Below are positions 45,380 through 55,206 of a stretch of DNA of 64,000 nt, piece after piece; the first letter of the stretch is position 1, and every line of letters starts with the position of its first letter. This DNA is from Minisyncoccota bacterium (lineage in GTDB: Bacteria > Patescibacteria > Microgenomatia > UBA1400 > PJMF01), in NCBI GenBank assembly GCA_012515515.1, contig JAAYYE010000012.1:62001-126000 (forward strand), in the 5' to 3' direction. The translations under genes were made by a program, and so were the position numbers. The notes under the pieces are model-generated. The model ran no database searches. It had not been told where the DNA came from and saw only the letters and a program-made list of their open reading frames with translations.

Positions 45380-45444
45380 AATTTATTTTCAGCAGTATTC
45401 AAATATCTAGTATGGCTGATGAGAAAAGCGATTGCAAATAGGAT

Positions 45445-45484
45445 TTGAGGCATGCAAACAAAATTATTATATTTAAGATAAAAT
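45445..45484 (+). promoter_or_regulatory. Promoter region of the aminotransferase gene
   Basis: TTGAGG (45445-45450), 17 nt, TATATT (45468-45473) form one candidate promoter with a leader of about 10 nt. A TAAAAT at 45479-45484 lies 6 nt before the ATG and would give a leaderless transcript. The sequence cannot decide between them. Confidence 0.5.
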
Positions 45485-45490
45485 AAGGTA

Positions 45491-46618
45491 ATGATTTTGG
45501 TTAATCAAGTTAAAATTCCAAAAAATGCTAAAAAATACTTAAATGATTGTGTAGAATCTACTTGGATATCTGGACAAGGTAGATACGTAGAAAAATTTGA
45601 AAAAGAGTTTGCTAAATTTATCGGTAAAAAATATGCTGTATCTACCAACTCTGGAACTAGTGCTCTTCATCTGGCTCTATTAGCCCTTGATATTAAAGCT
45701 GGAGACGAAGTAATTCTTCCAGCTTTAACAATTGGATCCTGTTATTTTGCCATTTGGCAAACAGGAGCTAAAGCGATACCAATAGATGTTCTACCAGATA
45801 CCTATAATATAAATCCCAGCCTAATAGAAAAAAACATCAATAATAAAACAAAAGCGATTATGCCCGTCCATTTGTATGGAGAGGCTTGTGAAATGGATAG
45901 CATTTTGAAGATTGCTAAAAAATATCGTCTAAAAGTTGTTGAAGATGCAGCTGAAGCACATGGGGCAATTTATAAAAATAAAAAATTAGGTAGCTTTGGT
46001 GATCTGGCCTGTTTCAGTTTTTACGCCAATAAACTTATAACTACCGGTGAAGGAGGGGCTGTCCTAACAAATAATAAAAAGATGTATGAAAAGATGCAAA
46101 GATTAAAAAATTTAAATTTTTCGCAACAAAAACGCTTTGTTCATCAGGGCATTGGCTATAAATATGAATTAAGTAATCTCGAAGCAGCCTTGGGTCTAGC
46201 TTCTTTAGAGGAAGTTGAGCAAAACCTGTCTTTGAAGGCACAAATGGCTAATTATTATGATGACCAGTTAAAGGATATTCCAGGAATAATAACACCTGTT
46301 AAAAGAGCTTACACTAAATCTAGTTACTGGATGTATGCTATTTTAGTTAAAAAAGAACAATTTGGGGTCAGCAAAAAAGAATTAATGAAAATCCTACTAA
46401 ATAAATATGATATTCAAACTAGAGAGTTTTTTTATCCTCCACAAATTGCTTTCAAAAAAATGAATTTATATATCAATGATAATTTTCCAGTTGCCGAAAA
46501 ACTAAGTGCCGAGGGTTTGTATCTTCCATCTGGACTGGGTAATACTAAGGAAGATTTCCAAAAGGTAGTAGCAGCTATTAAACAAATACACGCCGATGCT
46601 AAAAGAAAAATTTATTGA
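45491..46618 (+). CDS. DegT/DnrJ/EryC1/StrS family sugar aminotransferase
   Basis: The 375-residue PLP enzyme adds an amino group to a nucleotide-linked keto sugar. Signatures: WISGQGRYVEKFE, KYAVSTNSGTSALHLAL, DEVILPALT, PVHLYGEACEMDSI, VEDAAEAHGA, and the PLP-lysine segment CFSFYANKLITTGEGGAVLT. The substrate sugar cannot be told from sequence. It is the first plus-strand gene of the glycan cluster and overlaps the cupin gene by 23 nt. Confidence 0.95.
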   Translation: MILVNQVKIPKNAKKYLNDCVESTWISGQGRYVEKFEKEFAKFIGKKYAVSTNSGTSALHLALLALDIKAGDEVILPALTIGSCYFAIWQTGAKAIPIDVLPDTYNINPSLIEKNINNKTKAIMPVHLYGEACEMDSILKIAKKYRLKVVEDAAEAHGAIYKNKKLGSFGDLACFSFYANKLITTGEGGAVLTNNKKMYEKMQRLKNLNFSQQKRFVHQGIGYKYELSNLEAALGLASLEEVEQNLSLKAQMANYYDDQLKDIPGIITPVKRAYTKSSYWMYAILVKKEQFGVSKKELMKILLNKYDIQTREFFYPPQIAFKKMNLYINDNFPVAEKLSAEGLYLPSGLGNTKEDFQKVVAAIKQIHADAKRKIY

Positions 46619-47015
46619 AAGAATTAATTATCGTGGGAAAGAATTTGCTTTTATTGTAAGAGCAAATTATCCAGTGGACAGCATCGAATTCTTCTCTGAA
46701 AAAGAAGATTTCTTACAAGTTGGTTTTCATAACAAAAAAAAAGGTGAAAAATTAAAAGCTCACTACCACCAATTCAAAAATCATAAAATTACTAGCTTGC
46801 AAGAAGTTTTATTTATTGTTAAAGGTAAAGTTAAAGTTTACTTTTATACAAAAAAAGGAATATTGATTCAAACAGAAGTATTGAATAAAGGAGACATACT
46901 TTTCCAAAGAAATTTAGGTCATGGTTTTGAATTGTTAGAAGATGCAGAGATTTTTGAGGTTAAACAGGGTCCATTTTTTGGTAAAGAACATAAAAAATTT
47001 TTTGACGTTCAATAA
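46596..47015 (+). CDS. Cupin-fold protein, possible sugar isomerase or binding protein
   Basis: The 139-residue protein has a single cupin barrel: LKAHYHQFKNHKITSLQEVLFIVKGKVKVYFY with two His and a Glu in the usual metal-site area, then KGDILFQRNLGHGFELLEDAEIFEVKQGPF. It is coupled to the aminotransferase by a 23-nt overlap, so a role in the same nucleotide-sugar pathway (for example epimerisation or isomerisation) is likely, but the reaction is unknown. Confidence 0.85.
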   Translation: MLKEKFIERINYRGKEFAFIVRANYPVDSIEFFSEKEDFLQVGFHNKKKGEKLKAHYHQFKNHKITSLQEVLFIVKGKVKVYFYTKKGILIQTEVLNKGDILFQRNLGHGFELLEDAEIFEVKQGPFFGKEHKKFFDVQ

Positions 47016-47018
47016 TTT

Positions 47019-47720
47019 TTATGATTTATAGCGCAATTCCCAAGCAGTTTTTAGGTAACTAACAAGCATTTTAACCAAATTTGATTTACTTTGGCCATAT
47101 TTTCTACGCTGATAATAAACAGGCACCTCAACTATCTTAAAGTTGTTTTTGTTAGCCAAATACACTAAACGCAAGTGATACTCCCCATATCCCTGGAAAA
47201 TTTCTTCTAAAGGCAATTTATTTGCCAATTTTTTTTTGATGACATAGTAACCACTTGCATTGTCAGTTAAAGGAAAAGCGAAAATTATTCTTAATATCAT
47301 ATTAAACAAATAAGTTGAAAAATAACGAAATTTATTCTGCATACCGCCTCCCTTAATGAAGCGTGAAGCAACTACAACATCTGAATCATTAATTTCTTGA
47401 ATTAAATTATTGATAATATTGGGGTCATGATTAAAATCTGCATCCATTCCAACAATTAATTCCCCTTTTGCTTTTTTCCAGCCCAATAGAATTGACTTTG
47501 CTAATCCCTTTGGAGGATGATTTAAAAAAAGTTTAACTTTTTTGTTATTTTTTTCGATTTTCCTTAAGACCTCAATTGTTCCATCTTGACTATGATCATC
47601 TATGACAATTATTTCGTAGTTATATTTAAATAATTTTTTTGACAAAACTGACACAAGTGAGGATATATTTTCTTTTTCATTGTAGGTAGGAATTACAATA
47701 CTAATTAATTTATCAGTCAT
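47019..47720 (-). CDS. GT2 glycosyltransferase, dolichol-phosphate-mannose synthase-like
   Basis: The 233-residue GT-A enzyme shows ISIVIPTYNEKENISSLV, VIDDHSQDGT, the metal-binding VGMDADFNHDP and the acceptor-site QGYGEYHLRLVYLA / VPVYYQRRKYGQSK segment. DPM1-type enzymes load a sugar on a lipid phosphate carrier, which the GT39-type membrane proteins nearby could use as donor. It overlaps the methyltransferase gene upstream by 8 nt and ends 3 nt from the convergent cupin gene. Confidence 0.93.
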   Translation of the reverse strand: MTDKLISIVIPTYNEKENISSLVSVLSKKLFKYNYEIIVIDDHSQDGTIEVLRKIEKNNKKVKLFLNHPPKGLAKSILLGWKKAKGELIVGMDADFNHDPNIINNLIQEINDSDVVVASRFIKGGGMQNKFRYFSTYLFNMILRIIFAFPLTDNASGYYVIKKKLANKLPLEEIFQGYGEYHLRLVYLANKNNFKIVEVPVYYQRRKYGQSKSNLVKMLVSYLKTAWELRYKS

Positions 47721-48447
47721 TTTTCCTTGCTAAAACCATTATGCTTGAACCAATCGGCCAAGTCTTTATATACTTTAAGAGAAATGCTTCAATTTTTATT
47801 AAAAATAATAAAAATTTGTTAATAACATTTGGCAGTTTAGAAACTACAGACTTAGATTCCCTTTTACTAAATTTTAAAAACAATCTTTGTAAAACAAAAA
47901 ATGGAAAAGTAAAAAAATAAATATAAGAAGATTTAACAATAGAAAAATTATTTTTTTCTAGTAATTGCTCTATCTCCCGCTTAGTAAATCTTTTTTTAGC
48001 CATCATTTGCTCATCGTGAGCACTCCAAAAAAATGGTAAAGCACAATCTGAAAGCAAAAGATAAGCATCTTTCTTCAGCAAACGCCTAACTTCTTTTAAA
48101 ACCAATGCTTCTTCAACATCTTTATGATATAAAACATCAAATATCGTTATTAAATCAAATTTATCTTTTTGTATTGGAATTTTTTCAACAGACGACTCGA
48201 TCACTTGAACATCGTTTTTTTTACAAAAAGCGATTGACGTCTGGTTTGATTCGACTCCTAAAACTTTTCCATATCTTTCTAAAAATTTTGTCATCCCTCC
48301 TGTGCCGCAGCCCAAGTCTAAAATTGACGACTTGGTGTCAGAAAAGTTAATGCTGCTTAAAAAAGAACTAGCAAACAGTCTTTTGCCCAAAAACCACCAA
48401 TGTTCGTTTTCTAAAACAAACATTGTTTTATATTCGATTTCTTCCAT
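47713..48447 (-). CDS. Class I SAM-dependent methyltransferase
   Basis: The 244-residue protein has the SAM-binding motif I ILDLGCGTGGMTKFLERYG, acidic VLGVESN, FDLITIFDVLYH, and LLLSDCALPFFWS. The C-terminal part has hydrophobic stretches that may touch the membrane. It resembles ubiquinone/sugar methyltransferases in glycan clusters; the substrate is unknown. It lies 4 nt after the GT39-like gene and overlaps the GT2 gene, so the three form an operon. Confidence 0.92.
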   Translation of the reverse strand: MEEIEYKTMFVLENEHWWFLGKRLFASSFLSSINFSDTKSSILDLGCGTGGMTKFLERYGKVLGVESNQTSIAFCKKNDVQVIESSVEKIPIQKDKFDLITIFDVLYHKDVEEALVLKEVRRLLKKDAYLLLSDCALPFFWSAHDEQMMAKKRFTKREIEQLLEKNNFSIVKSSYIYFFTFPFFVLQRLFLKFSKRESKSVVSKLPNVINKFLLFLIKIEAFLLKYIKTWPIGSSIMVLARKND

Positions 48448-48451
48448 CTTT

Positions 48452-50086
48452 TTATCTTGATATATTTTTTAAATTTTTTACTAAATAAACTTTAACAAGA
48501 AATGGTGAGTCTTCCTCATACAACAATTCTTCCTCGATAACAAATTGGTTTGGACTACTTGATTCTGCGGCAATAGTAGATAAATCAAATAGAAAATCTG
48601 CCACACAATCATTATCTTCGCCAGAACAAACTAGATAATAATAGTCAAATTTTAAATATTTCAAATTTCCAGAATAATTATTTGTGTTCTGATAGCTGGC
48701 AATCAAATCGTTGGTGTAAAAGTATGTTTTGTTTATAAAATGATCAATTTTTTCACCTTGCCATTTCTGTGACCACAGATTTGACATCGCACTGTTACCA
48801 TCTCTTGACATCTGACCCAAGTTGCTAAATATCAAGGTTCTGCTTCGTGGAATTCCGTTTGCATTTAGTGAGTTGAGAATTAACTGTGAAATGTTCTGAT
48901 TGTTGAATGTTGAGTCAATATTTTTATACCTTAAAAGACGAAACGAGGCAAGTAAATTAATAGATGAAGTAAATAAGAAAAAAGAAATTAGTAGATAAAA
49001 AATAAATTTTTCTTTAAAACCATTAAGCTTTTTATTTTCAGCCAATAATAAAAGAAGCCAGATTAAAAAAACTAAAGCTAAAACATCAAAACGATGATAT
49101 GCTCCTAAAAAAGAAAGATTTTTTAATAACAAAGTACAAAATATAATCCATATTAACAAAAATGGAGAAGTAAAGGGCTTTATATAAGAAGTTCTTTTTT
49201 TATTTTTTCTAAAAATAAAAAAAATAACTAATAGAAAAAAAACTAAAAATATTAGCAAATATTCCTTATGACTAACAAAAAACAATAAATAAAAACTCCT
49301 AAAAATTACATTAAAGTGATCAAAGATTCCAAAAAAATTAAAGGTCTGATTCTCGGACAAATCAAACAAAGATTGAAAAGAAATAAATTGATTTTGCGCT
49401 TCAAAAATCAATAAAGGTAAATAAACAATCAGAAAGTTTACAAATAAAGTTAATAGGCTGCAAAGAATGCTTTCAAGGCGATTAAACCGAATACTTTCTT
49501 TAAAAAAGTAGAATGAATTGTAAAAAATTATTGGAAAAACAAATATTGGCGAAGGATAAATCGCTAAAGCAATAAAAAAGAATAACTGACCAATAAGTAA
49601 ATAAGTTATTTTCTCCTTTTTTAGAGCTAAAGTCCCAAATAAAAGGGCCAAAGACGAGAAAAAAAATATTGGATTAGGATGCCATATTTGTCGACTTATA
49701 TAGTTTATGTGATAATGCCAAACAGAAAAAAATATAAAAATTAACAAAGAGCTTAATTTACTATTAGTTAACAAATAAATAAAATAAGTAAATATAAAAA
49801 TTGTTAAAACTCCTAACAAAGCATAAAAGAAGCTTATAAATAAAATATTTCCGCTAATTGAATAAATACTTGCTAAAAGATAAAGATAAGTTGGCGGAAT
49901 AAAGAAATCTTCCATCCCAACCGCCGGACCAACAAGGGGCAATTCTTTATTCTGATTGATTAATCTAGCAGCTTCTAGTTCATAACCACTATCATGAACC
50001 ATAAAATTATTTTTAAGATTGAAAAACCTAAAATAAGAAGCCAACAAGAAAAACAACGACAATACTATAATAAATATTTTTTTCAT
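48452..50086 (-). CDS. GT39-like multi-pass membrane glycosyltransferase
   Basis: The 544-residue protein has about 11 membrane helices in the first 400 residues. The first loop has HDSGYELEAARLI, with acidic residues where GT39/ArnT-type enzymes have their catalytic site. The C-terminal 150 residues form a soluble outer domain. It probably transfers a lipid-linked sugar outside the membrane, fitting with the DPM1-like gene in the same operon. The DNA here is among the most AT-rich in the window. Confidence 0.8.
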   Translation of the reverse strand: MKKIFIIVLSLFFLLASYFRFFNLKNNFMVHDSGYELEAARLINQNKELPLVGPAVGMEDFFIPPTYLYLLASIYSISGNILFISFFYALLGVLTIFIFTYFIYLLTNSKLSSLLIFIFFSVWHYHINYISRQIWHPNPIFFFSSLALLFGTLALKKEKITYLLIGQLFFFIALAIYPSPIFVFPIIFYNSFYFFKESIRFNRLESILCSLLTLFVNFLIVYLPLLIFEAQNQFISFQSLFDLSENQTFNFFGIFDHFNVIFRSFYLLFFVSHKEYLLIFLVFFLLVIFFIFRKNKKRTSYIKPFTSPFLLIWIIFCTLLLKNLSFLGAYHRFDVLALVFLIWLLLLLAENKKLNGFKEKFIFYLLISFFLFTSSINLLASFRLLRYKNIDSTFNNQNISQLILNSLNANGIPRSRTLIFSNLGQMSRDGNSAMSNLWSQKWQGEKIDHFINKTYFYTNDLIASYQNTNNYSGNLKYLKFDYYYLVCSGEDNDCVADFLFDLSTIAAESSSPNQFVIEEELLYEEDSPFLVKVYLVKNLKNISR

Positions 50087-50134
50087 CTTATTTTTAAGTT
50101 AAGAATTAAGTAATTTTATTGTAAACTAGAGTTC

Positions 50135-51244
50135 GTGGATATAGGTAATAAAAAAATTGCCATCATACATGATTCCTTAACTCAATTTGGAGGAGCAGAA
50201 AGGGTGCTTTTTTATCTTATAAAAATGTTTCCTCGCGCAGATGTTTATACTTCATTAGCCAGTAAAAAATTAAAAACGCAAGTTGAAAATAAGATTACTG
50301 GAAAATTTTGTTGCTCAAAACTCAGCAATGTAAAACTGGCCATTAAATATCCCAGCTTGTTTAAGCCTTATTTTTTTCATTATTATTGGGAAAGTTTAAA
50401 TTTGGATAAATACGATTTGGTGATATCCTCTTCTCACTCTTTTTGTGCTCACTGGATAAACACTAAACAAAAACATATAAGCTATATTCACACCACACCA
50501 AGATTCTTACACGACGAAGTTAATCAAATGCTTTGCTTAAAGCGTCCATTTTTTAGAATTATTACTCAGCCATATTTTAATTATTTAAGAAAAAAAAATT
50601 TGGCCAAATTAAAAAAAATAGACTATTTGTTAACTAACTCATTTAATGTAAAAAACAGAATAAAAAAATATTATGGTCTAGATGCTGAAGTTATATATCC
50701 ACCAGTTGACAATAATTACGCACCCCCTATCAAGAAAAATATTCAAAAATCAAATAATTATTTATTTTATTCGCGCTTAGTTGAACAAAAAGGCATAGAT
50801 TTGGTAATAAAAACTTTTAATCAAAATAAAAAACCCTTGTTGGTAGTTGGCACAGGCCCCAAAGAAAAAAAGTGGCAATCAATGGCTAACAAGAATATTA
50901 AATTCTTGGGTTTTGTCCCTGACAGCAAAATGGCTGAAATTTTTCAACAAATCCAGGCTTTAATTTATGCATCAATTGACGAAGACTTTGGCATGGTTCC
51001 TGTCGAGGCCATGAGCCATGGTTTGCCAGTAATTGCCTATAAAAGTGGCGGAAGCAAAGAAACAATTATTAATAAAAAAACTGGCTTATTTTTCACAAAA
51101 TATACTGAAAAAGACTTAAATTTAGCTATCGAAAACTTTGAAAAAATGCTTTTTGATAAGCAAGATTGCGTGAGGCAAGCGTTAAAGTTTGATAAAAGTA
51201 TCTTCGATAAAAAAATAAAAAAAATTGTAAAAAATGAGTATTAA
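50135..51244 (+). CDS. GT4 glycosyltransferase
   Basis: The 369-residue GT-B enzyme has the N-terminal IAIIHDSLTQFGGAERVLFYL, VISSSHSFCAHWI, SYIHTTPRFLHDEV, and the C-terminal donor-binding LFYSRLVEQKGIDLVI, LVVGTGPKEKKW, and EDFGMVPVEAMSHGLPVIAYKSGGSKETI (the EX7E motif). It starts with GTG at 50135, with TAAACT 7 nt upstream and no Shine-Dalgarno. It is divergent from the GT39-like gene. Confidence 0.94.
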   Translation: MDIGNKKIAIIHDSLTQFGGAERVLFYLIKMFPRADVYTSLASKKLKTQVENKITGKFCCSKLSNVKLAIKYPSLFKPYFFHYYWESLNLDKYDLVISSSHSFCAHWINTKQKHISYIHTTPRFLHDEVNQMLCLKRPFFRIITQPYFNYLRKKNLAKLKKIDYLLTNSFNVKNRIKKYYGLDAEVIYPPVDNNYAPPIKKNIQKSNNYLFYSRLVEQKGIDLVIKTFNQNKKPLLVVGTGPKEKKWQSMANKNIKFLGFVPDSKMAEIFQQIQALIYASIDEDFGMVPVEAMSHGLPVIAYKSGGSKETIINKKTGLFFTKYTEKDLNLAIENFEKMLFDKQDCVRQALKFDKSIFDKKIKKIVKNEY

Positions 51245-51285
51245 TAAGCCCCCAATTTTCTCTCTTTAATGGCATAATAGCGCTT

Positions 51286-52068
51286 ATGTTAGCTTTATTA
51301 GAAAACAAGCAATTTATTATTGGTCAATTTGATAAAGTGATAGATGCTCTTGCTAAAAAATTGACTAAAAAGGAAAATTCTCAAATAATTTTAGCCTGTT
51401 CTTTACACGAGCTAGCAATTAAAAACGAAAAAAGTCATGCTAAATTTTATCAAAACATTGACTACTGCACCACCGACAGCATGCTCATCACCAAATATTT
51501 TCAAAAAAAATATCAAGAAAAAATTGATCGAGTTTATGGCCCAGATTTAATGTTGGCAGTTTTTACTAAACAGCAAAAAAATAAAACGAAAATAACACAT
51601 TATTTGCTCTGCCCAAATTTAATTACTAAGAAAAAAATTAGCAACTTGTTGCGAAAAAGATACCCAAACAGCCTTATCCTCGCTGATTATTTGCCAAAAA
51701 AGATTAATCGGCAACAGGAGTTAGCACAATATCAGAAAATTATTGATACCAAAGCAGACTTTGTCTGGATTGGCATTGGCTCACCTAAACAATTAGAAAT
51801 TACCAACTGGTTAAAGGATCATTCTCAAGGAATGAAAATTTTTTGTGTGGGCGCTGCTTTTGAATTTATTAGTGGGCAAAAAAAACAAGCACCGGTCTGG
51901 ATGCAAAAAAATGGTTTAGAATGGTTGTTTCGCCTAATAAGTGAGCCTAAAAGACTATGGAAAAGATATTTAGTGACTGTTCCCAAATATTTGCTGAGAC
52001 AATTAGCCTCAGCAATTAATAAAAAAATAAAAAATAATGCTAAAAAAGCAAAAACTACTTTATCTTAG
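51286..52068 (+). CDS. WecG/TagA/CpsF family glycosyltransferase (GT26)
   Basis: The 260-residue enzyme has the family C-terminal signature VWIGIGSPKQLEITNWL, CVGAAFEFISGQKKQAPVWMQKNGLEWLFRLISEPKRLWKRYL. The N-terminal part (NIDYCTTDSMLITKYFQKK) fits the Asp-containing active-site region. Family members add the second sugar to a lipid-linked first sugar at the inner membrane face. CATAAT lies 7 nt before the ATG. It overlaps the next GT4 gene by 32 nt. Confidence 0.94.
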   Translation: MLALLENKQFIIGQFDKVIDALAKKLTKKENSQIILACSLHELAIKNEKSHAKFYQNIDYCTTDSMLITKYFQKKYQEKIDRVYGPDLMLAVFTKQQKNKTKITHYLLCPNLITKKKISNLLRKRYPNSLILADYLPKKINRQQELAQYQKIIDTKADFVWIGIGSPKQLEITNWLKDHSQGMKIFCVGAAFEFISGQKKQAPVWMQKNGLEWLFRLISEPKRLWKRYLVTVPKYLLRQLASAINKKIKNNAKKAKTTLS

Positions 52069-53263
52069 TCAGTGTTTTCCACTACCCCTCGATGGTGGTG
52101 GCCGTATTAAAACTTTTAATACCCTAAAAACGCTTTCAGAAAAATTTGATATTTTTGCTGTTTTTGTTTCTGAAAGAAACGCCACTAAAGAGCAATTAGC
52201 TGAGTTTAAAAAACTAGGTATTCGAGTCAAAGTTTTCAAAACCAAATTAATGGCAGAAAGCATCAAGGAAGATTATCTGAAACTAGCTTGGAATTACCTA
52301 CAACTTCGGCCACATTTTGTCTATCAATATCGATATAAGCCTAGTTTTCCCTGGATAAAGAACAAGATTCTCAATTGGCAACCGGATATTATTCATGTAG
52401 ATCACATTAATTCTGCACAATTTTTACCAAAAAAGAGCTGGCTAAAAAAAAATTGTCTCAAAATGCCAGTCTTAATTTTGGAAAATCATAATTTAGATCA
52501 CGTTTTGTTTTTTACTAGATTCAAAGAATCAAAAAAAATCATTCGTAAAATCTATTTATTGTTAGAAGGTAGTTTAAATTTACTTTATGGAGAAATAAAT
52601 TATCGTAGATTTGATCACATTTTTTCAATTTCCGAGTCTGAAGCAATTTATCTTAAGACAAAATGTAAAAGTGTTTTTACTCAACCACTGGTTTATCCTC
52701 TTAAGTCAGTAAAAACTAGTCAAAATAAAATTTATGATATCTTGTTTGTTGGTTATTTAGAATGGCCACCCAATGAAGTAGCAGTCCGCTGGTTTGGCGA
52801 AAAAATTTTGCCACTGGTCAATCAAGAAATGCCCAAAATTAAATTCCATGTAATAGGTAACAAAAATCCTAGATTAGAGGATTTAAAAAGCAATAAAAAT
52901 ATATTTTTTTATGGGCATCAAAAAAATATTGATCAATTTTTAGCCAAAAGTAAAGTTTTTGTTTTGCCTTTTCAAACTGGGGCTGGAGTGAGATTAAAAT
53001 CCCTCACTGCCCTGCAAAATGGCATCCCGTTGGTGTCTACGCAATTGGGAGTTGATGGACTAGGGATAACTGGCGGACAGCACTATTTGCTGGCTGAAAC
53101 AGAAGAAGAATTTGCCAAACAAGTGATTAAACTACTAAAAAACAAATCTTTAAGAGAAAAAATGGGTTCGGCAGAAAGAAAGTATTTCCAACAACATCAT
53201 GCTGAAAAAAACAATAAAGTATTTTTGAGAAAATATCTAAAATGCGTAAAATCAAAGCCATAA
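52037..53263 (+). CDS. GT4 family glycosyltransferase
   Basis: The 408-residue GT-B enzyme has LLYLSQCFPLPLDGGGRIKTFNTLKTLSE at the start, DHINSAQFLP, and the C-terminal donor domain ILFVGYLEWPPNEVAVRWF, FHVIGNKNP, FYGHQKNIDQFLAKSKVFVLPFQTGAGVRLKSLTALQNGIPLVST. The start lies inside the previous gene, and the first residues match the family, so the overlap is real and suggests coupled translation. Confidence 0.93.
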   Translation: MLKKQKLLYLSQCFPLPLDGGGRIKTFNTLKTLSEKFDIFAVFVSERNATKEQLAEFKKLGIRVKVFKTKLMAESIKEDYLKLAWNYLQLRPHFVYQYRYKPSFPWIKNKILNWQPDIIHVDHINSAQFLPKKSWLKKNCLKMPVLILENHNLDHVLFFTRFKESKKIIRKIYLLLEGSLNLLYGEINYRRFDHIFSISESEAIYLKTKCKSVFTQPLVYPLKSVKTSQNKIYDILFVGYLEWPPNEVAVRWFGEKILPLVNQEMPKIKFHVIGNKNPRLEDLKSNKNIFFYGHQKNIDQFLAKSKVFVLPFQTGAGVRLKSLTALQNGIPLVSTQLGVDGLGITGGQHYLLAETEEEFAKQVIKLLKNKSLREKMGSAERKYFQQHHAEKNNKVFLRKYLKCVKSKP

Positions 53264-54324
53264 TTAAAGACTTGCTAAGCAACTTTTTATACAATGCTCA
53301 AAGAAACAAACAGGTGATTGCTGACAAACCATCAGATGTACATCTTCACGTAACTGACGATTGCTGCCTCAAATGTAAAATGTGTGACATCTGGAAATTA
53401 AAAGAAAAACAAAGAAACCTAGATTATAAAACAGCCACAAAAATAATTAACAAGCTGGTGAAGTGGCTCAACAATAATTTTAAATTGACTTTTGCTGGCG
53501 GAGAACCATTTTTAAATAAAGATTTTATTAAAATTATTGATTACGCACATAAAAAAGGCATAAAAACTAGTACTAATAGCAACGCCTACCTTATTGATAG
53601 AACTTTAGCGAAAAAAATTGTTAAAAGTGGTTTAACACAAATTTTCCTCTCCGTAGATGGACTAGAAAAAGAACACAATTTTATTAGAGGGAGGCAAGAC
53701 TCCTTTCAAAGAATCACTAAAGCCATTAATTATCTAAATGAGGAAAAAACTACTAAGAATTCGCCAACAATTTTTATTAATACCGTTATTTCTAATAATA
53801 ATTATACTCAAATTAAAAAAATCATATATTTTGCCAAAAAAGCAAAAGTTTCTGGAATAAATTTTCAAGCAATTATGCCCAATTTTGCCAGTGATTATAA
53901 AAAAGATTGGTTTAAATCAAACCCTTTTTGGCCAAAAAATAAAGAAAAAGCCGTCAAAGTAATAGAAGAATTAATTCAATTAAAAAATAAACAACCTGAT
54001 TTTATTCTTAACTCAACTCTCGATTTAAAAAACATTAAAAAATTCTTCGAAAATCCTGAATTATTTCAAGAAACAGAAAAGTGTTCCGTCGGATTTAATA
54101 ATTTTATGATTGATACTACTGCCAACATGCGTCTTTGCTATGAAATGGGCACAATCGGCAATATCTTAGAAGAAAATCCAGAAAAAATATGGCAAAGTAA
54201 AAAAGCAAATTTACATCGAAAAAAAATCGTCAAATGCCAAAGGCCATGTAAATTATTGCCTTGCAATAATTTACAAATCATCAATTGGCTAAAAAGATAT
54301 TTTAAATCATTTGGCAAAAGATAG
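53242..54324 (+). CDS. Radical SAM/SPASM domain enzyme
   Basis: The 360-residue protein has the [4Fe-4S] site CxxxCxxC in TDDCCLKCKMCDIW, then LTFAGGEPFLNKDFI, LSVDGLEKEHNFIRG, and a SPASM-like C-terminal Cys cluster (CSVGFNNFMIDTTANMRLCYEMG..., CQRPCKLLPC). Such enzymes modify peptides, sugars or lipids by radical chemistry. It overlaps the GT4 gene by 22 nt, so the substrate may be a glycan or glycolipid intermediate; this is inference. Confidence 0.93.
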   Translation: MRKIKAIIKDLLSNFLYNAQRNKQVIADKPSDVHLHVTDDCCLKCKMCDIWKLKEKQRNLDYKTATKIINKLVKWLNNNFKLTFAGGEPFLNKDFIKIIDYAHKKGIKTSTNSNAYLIDRTLAKKIVKSGLTQIFLSVDGLEKEHNFIRGRQDSFQRITKAINYLNEEKTTKNSPTIFINTVISNNNYTQIKKIIYFAKKAKVSGINFQAIMPNFASDYKKDWFKSNPFWPKNKEKAVKVIEELIQLKNKQPDFILNSTLDLKNIKKFFENPELFQETEKCSVGFNNFMIDTTANMRLCYEMGTIGNILEENPEKIWQSKKANLHRKKIVKCQRPCKLLPCNNLQIINWLKRYFKSFGKR

Positions 54325-54345
54325 ATTAGACTAATGATAAAATTA

Positions 54346-55206
54346 TCAATCAATGATTTCCACTATTGTTGCATCTTCAATTGCGTAATCTTTAAACTGA
54401 AGCCAGATTGTTGAACCAAGTTTTAACACGGTGTTGTTAATATAAAAATCTCGATCTAAACTGCTAAATGATTTAATTTTTACTAACATCGTTAAGTCTC
54501 GATAATCTGGATTATAAGTTTTAATCATTTCGCCGCGAATATCTGAGTAGGTGTAAAAAGTATGTGTTTCTTTTTTAATTTCTAATATTTCTGCAATTAA
54601 ATTTCCATTAGTATCATAAGCCTGATCTCCCGCAAGAATTGTATCAGCGGTCGAATTCAATAAACCCCTTTTTACTACTTTGATTGTTTTGTAAAAATAA
54701 TCAATTTCTTGTTCACCAGTATTGATGATAATTCCTCTCAATTGATTTTCTGGAAAATTAATAATCAAAGAAGAACCAACAGTCAAAGGTTTAAACTCAT
54801 ATAAATATTGATTTTTATTCTTATCAAAATCGACTCTTAATTTTAAATCAACATAAATCATTCTATAGGGGCCGCCCTGATCGTAATTATCAATATCAAC
54901 CACCTCGGCAACTGTTTGACCAAAGGCATCTTTTGCCTGAGCACCTGCTAAAAGATTATTGCCATACCAATATCTAGGAGGAGTGCCACTACCATACCAC
55001 CAGTCAACATTTTCTACCGCTACTCTAACATTTGTCCATACAACCCGGCGTTGCAAGCGATTATGAATAAAGAAAATTAAGACAAACAATAATAAAAAAA
55101 TTATTAAATAATCAAAGATATTTAATTTATTAATAAAAACTTTTATATCCTGTATAATGCGCCTTATGAGAGATTTCTTTTTAAGCAAAGATTTTCGTTT
55201 TTTCAT
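54346..55206 (-). CDS. Membrane-anchored protein with two DUF4330-like units
   Basis: The 286-residue protein has a basic N-terminus, one membrane helix (about 32-48) and two similar outer units: LLAGAQAKDAFGQTVAEVVDIDN and ILAGDQAYDTNGNLIAEILEIKK each begin one, matching the DUF4330 pattern (xGD-hyd-D..GNxIAEIL). The start is placed at 55206 (MKKRKSLL); the frame is open further upstream but only as antisense to the divergent gene. Even so, its 5' end overlaps the divergent O-antigen-ligase-like gene by 41 nt. Confidence 0.75.
   Translation of the reverse strand: MKKRKSLLKKKSLIRRIIQDIKVFINKLNIFDYLIIFLLLFVLIFFIHNRLQRRVVWTNVRVAVENVDWWYGSGTPPRYWYGNNLLAGAQAKDAFGQTVAEVVDIDNYDQGGPYRMIYVDLKLRVDFDKNKNQYLYEFKPLTVGSSLIINFPENQLRGIIINTGEQEIDYFYKTIKVVKRGLLNSTADTILAGDQAYDTNGNLIAEILEIKKETHTFYTYSDIRGEMIKTYNPDYRDLTMLVKIKSFSSLDRDFYINNTVLKLGSTIWLQFKDYAIEDATIVEIID
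55153..55158 (+). promoter_or_regulatory. -10 element that decides the start of the next gene
   Basis: Perfect TATAAT ends 7 nt before the ATG at 55166. It overlaps an earlier in-frame ATG at 55157, ruling that out as the start for this transcript. A weak TTAATA lies 17 nt upstream. The element itself is inside the coding region of the minus-strand gene. Confidence 0.65.
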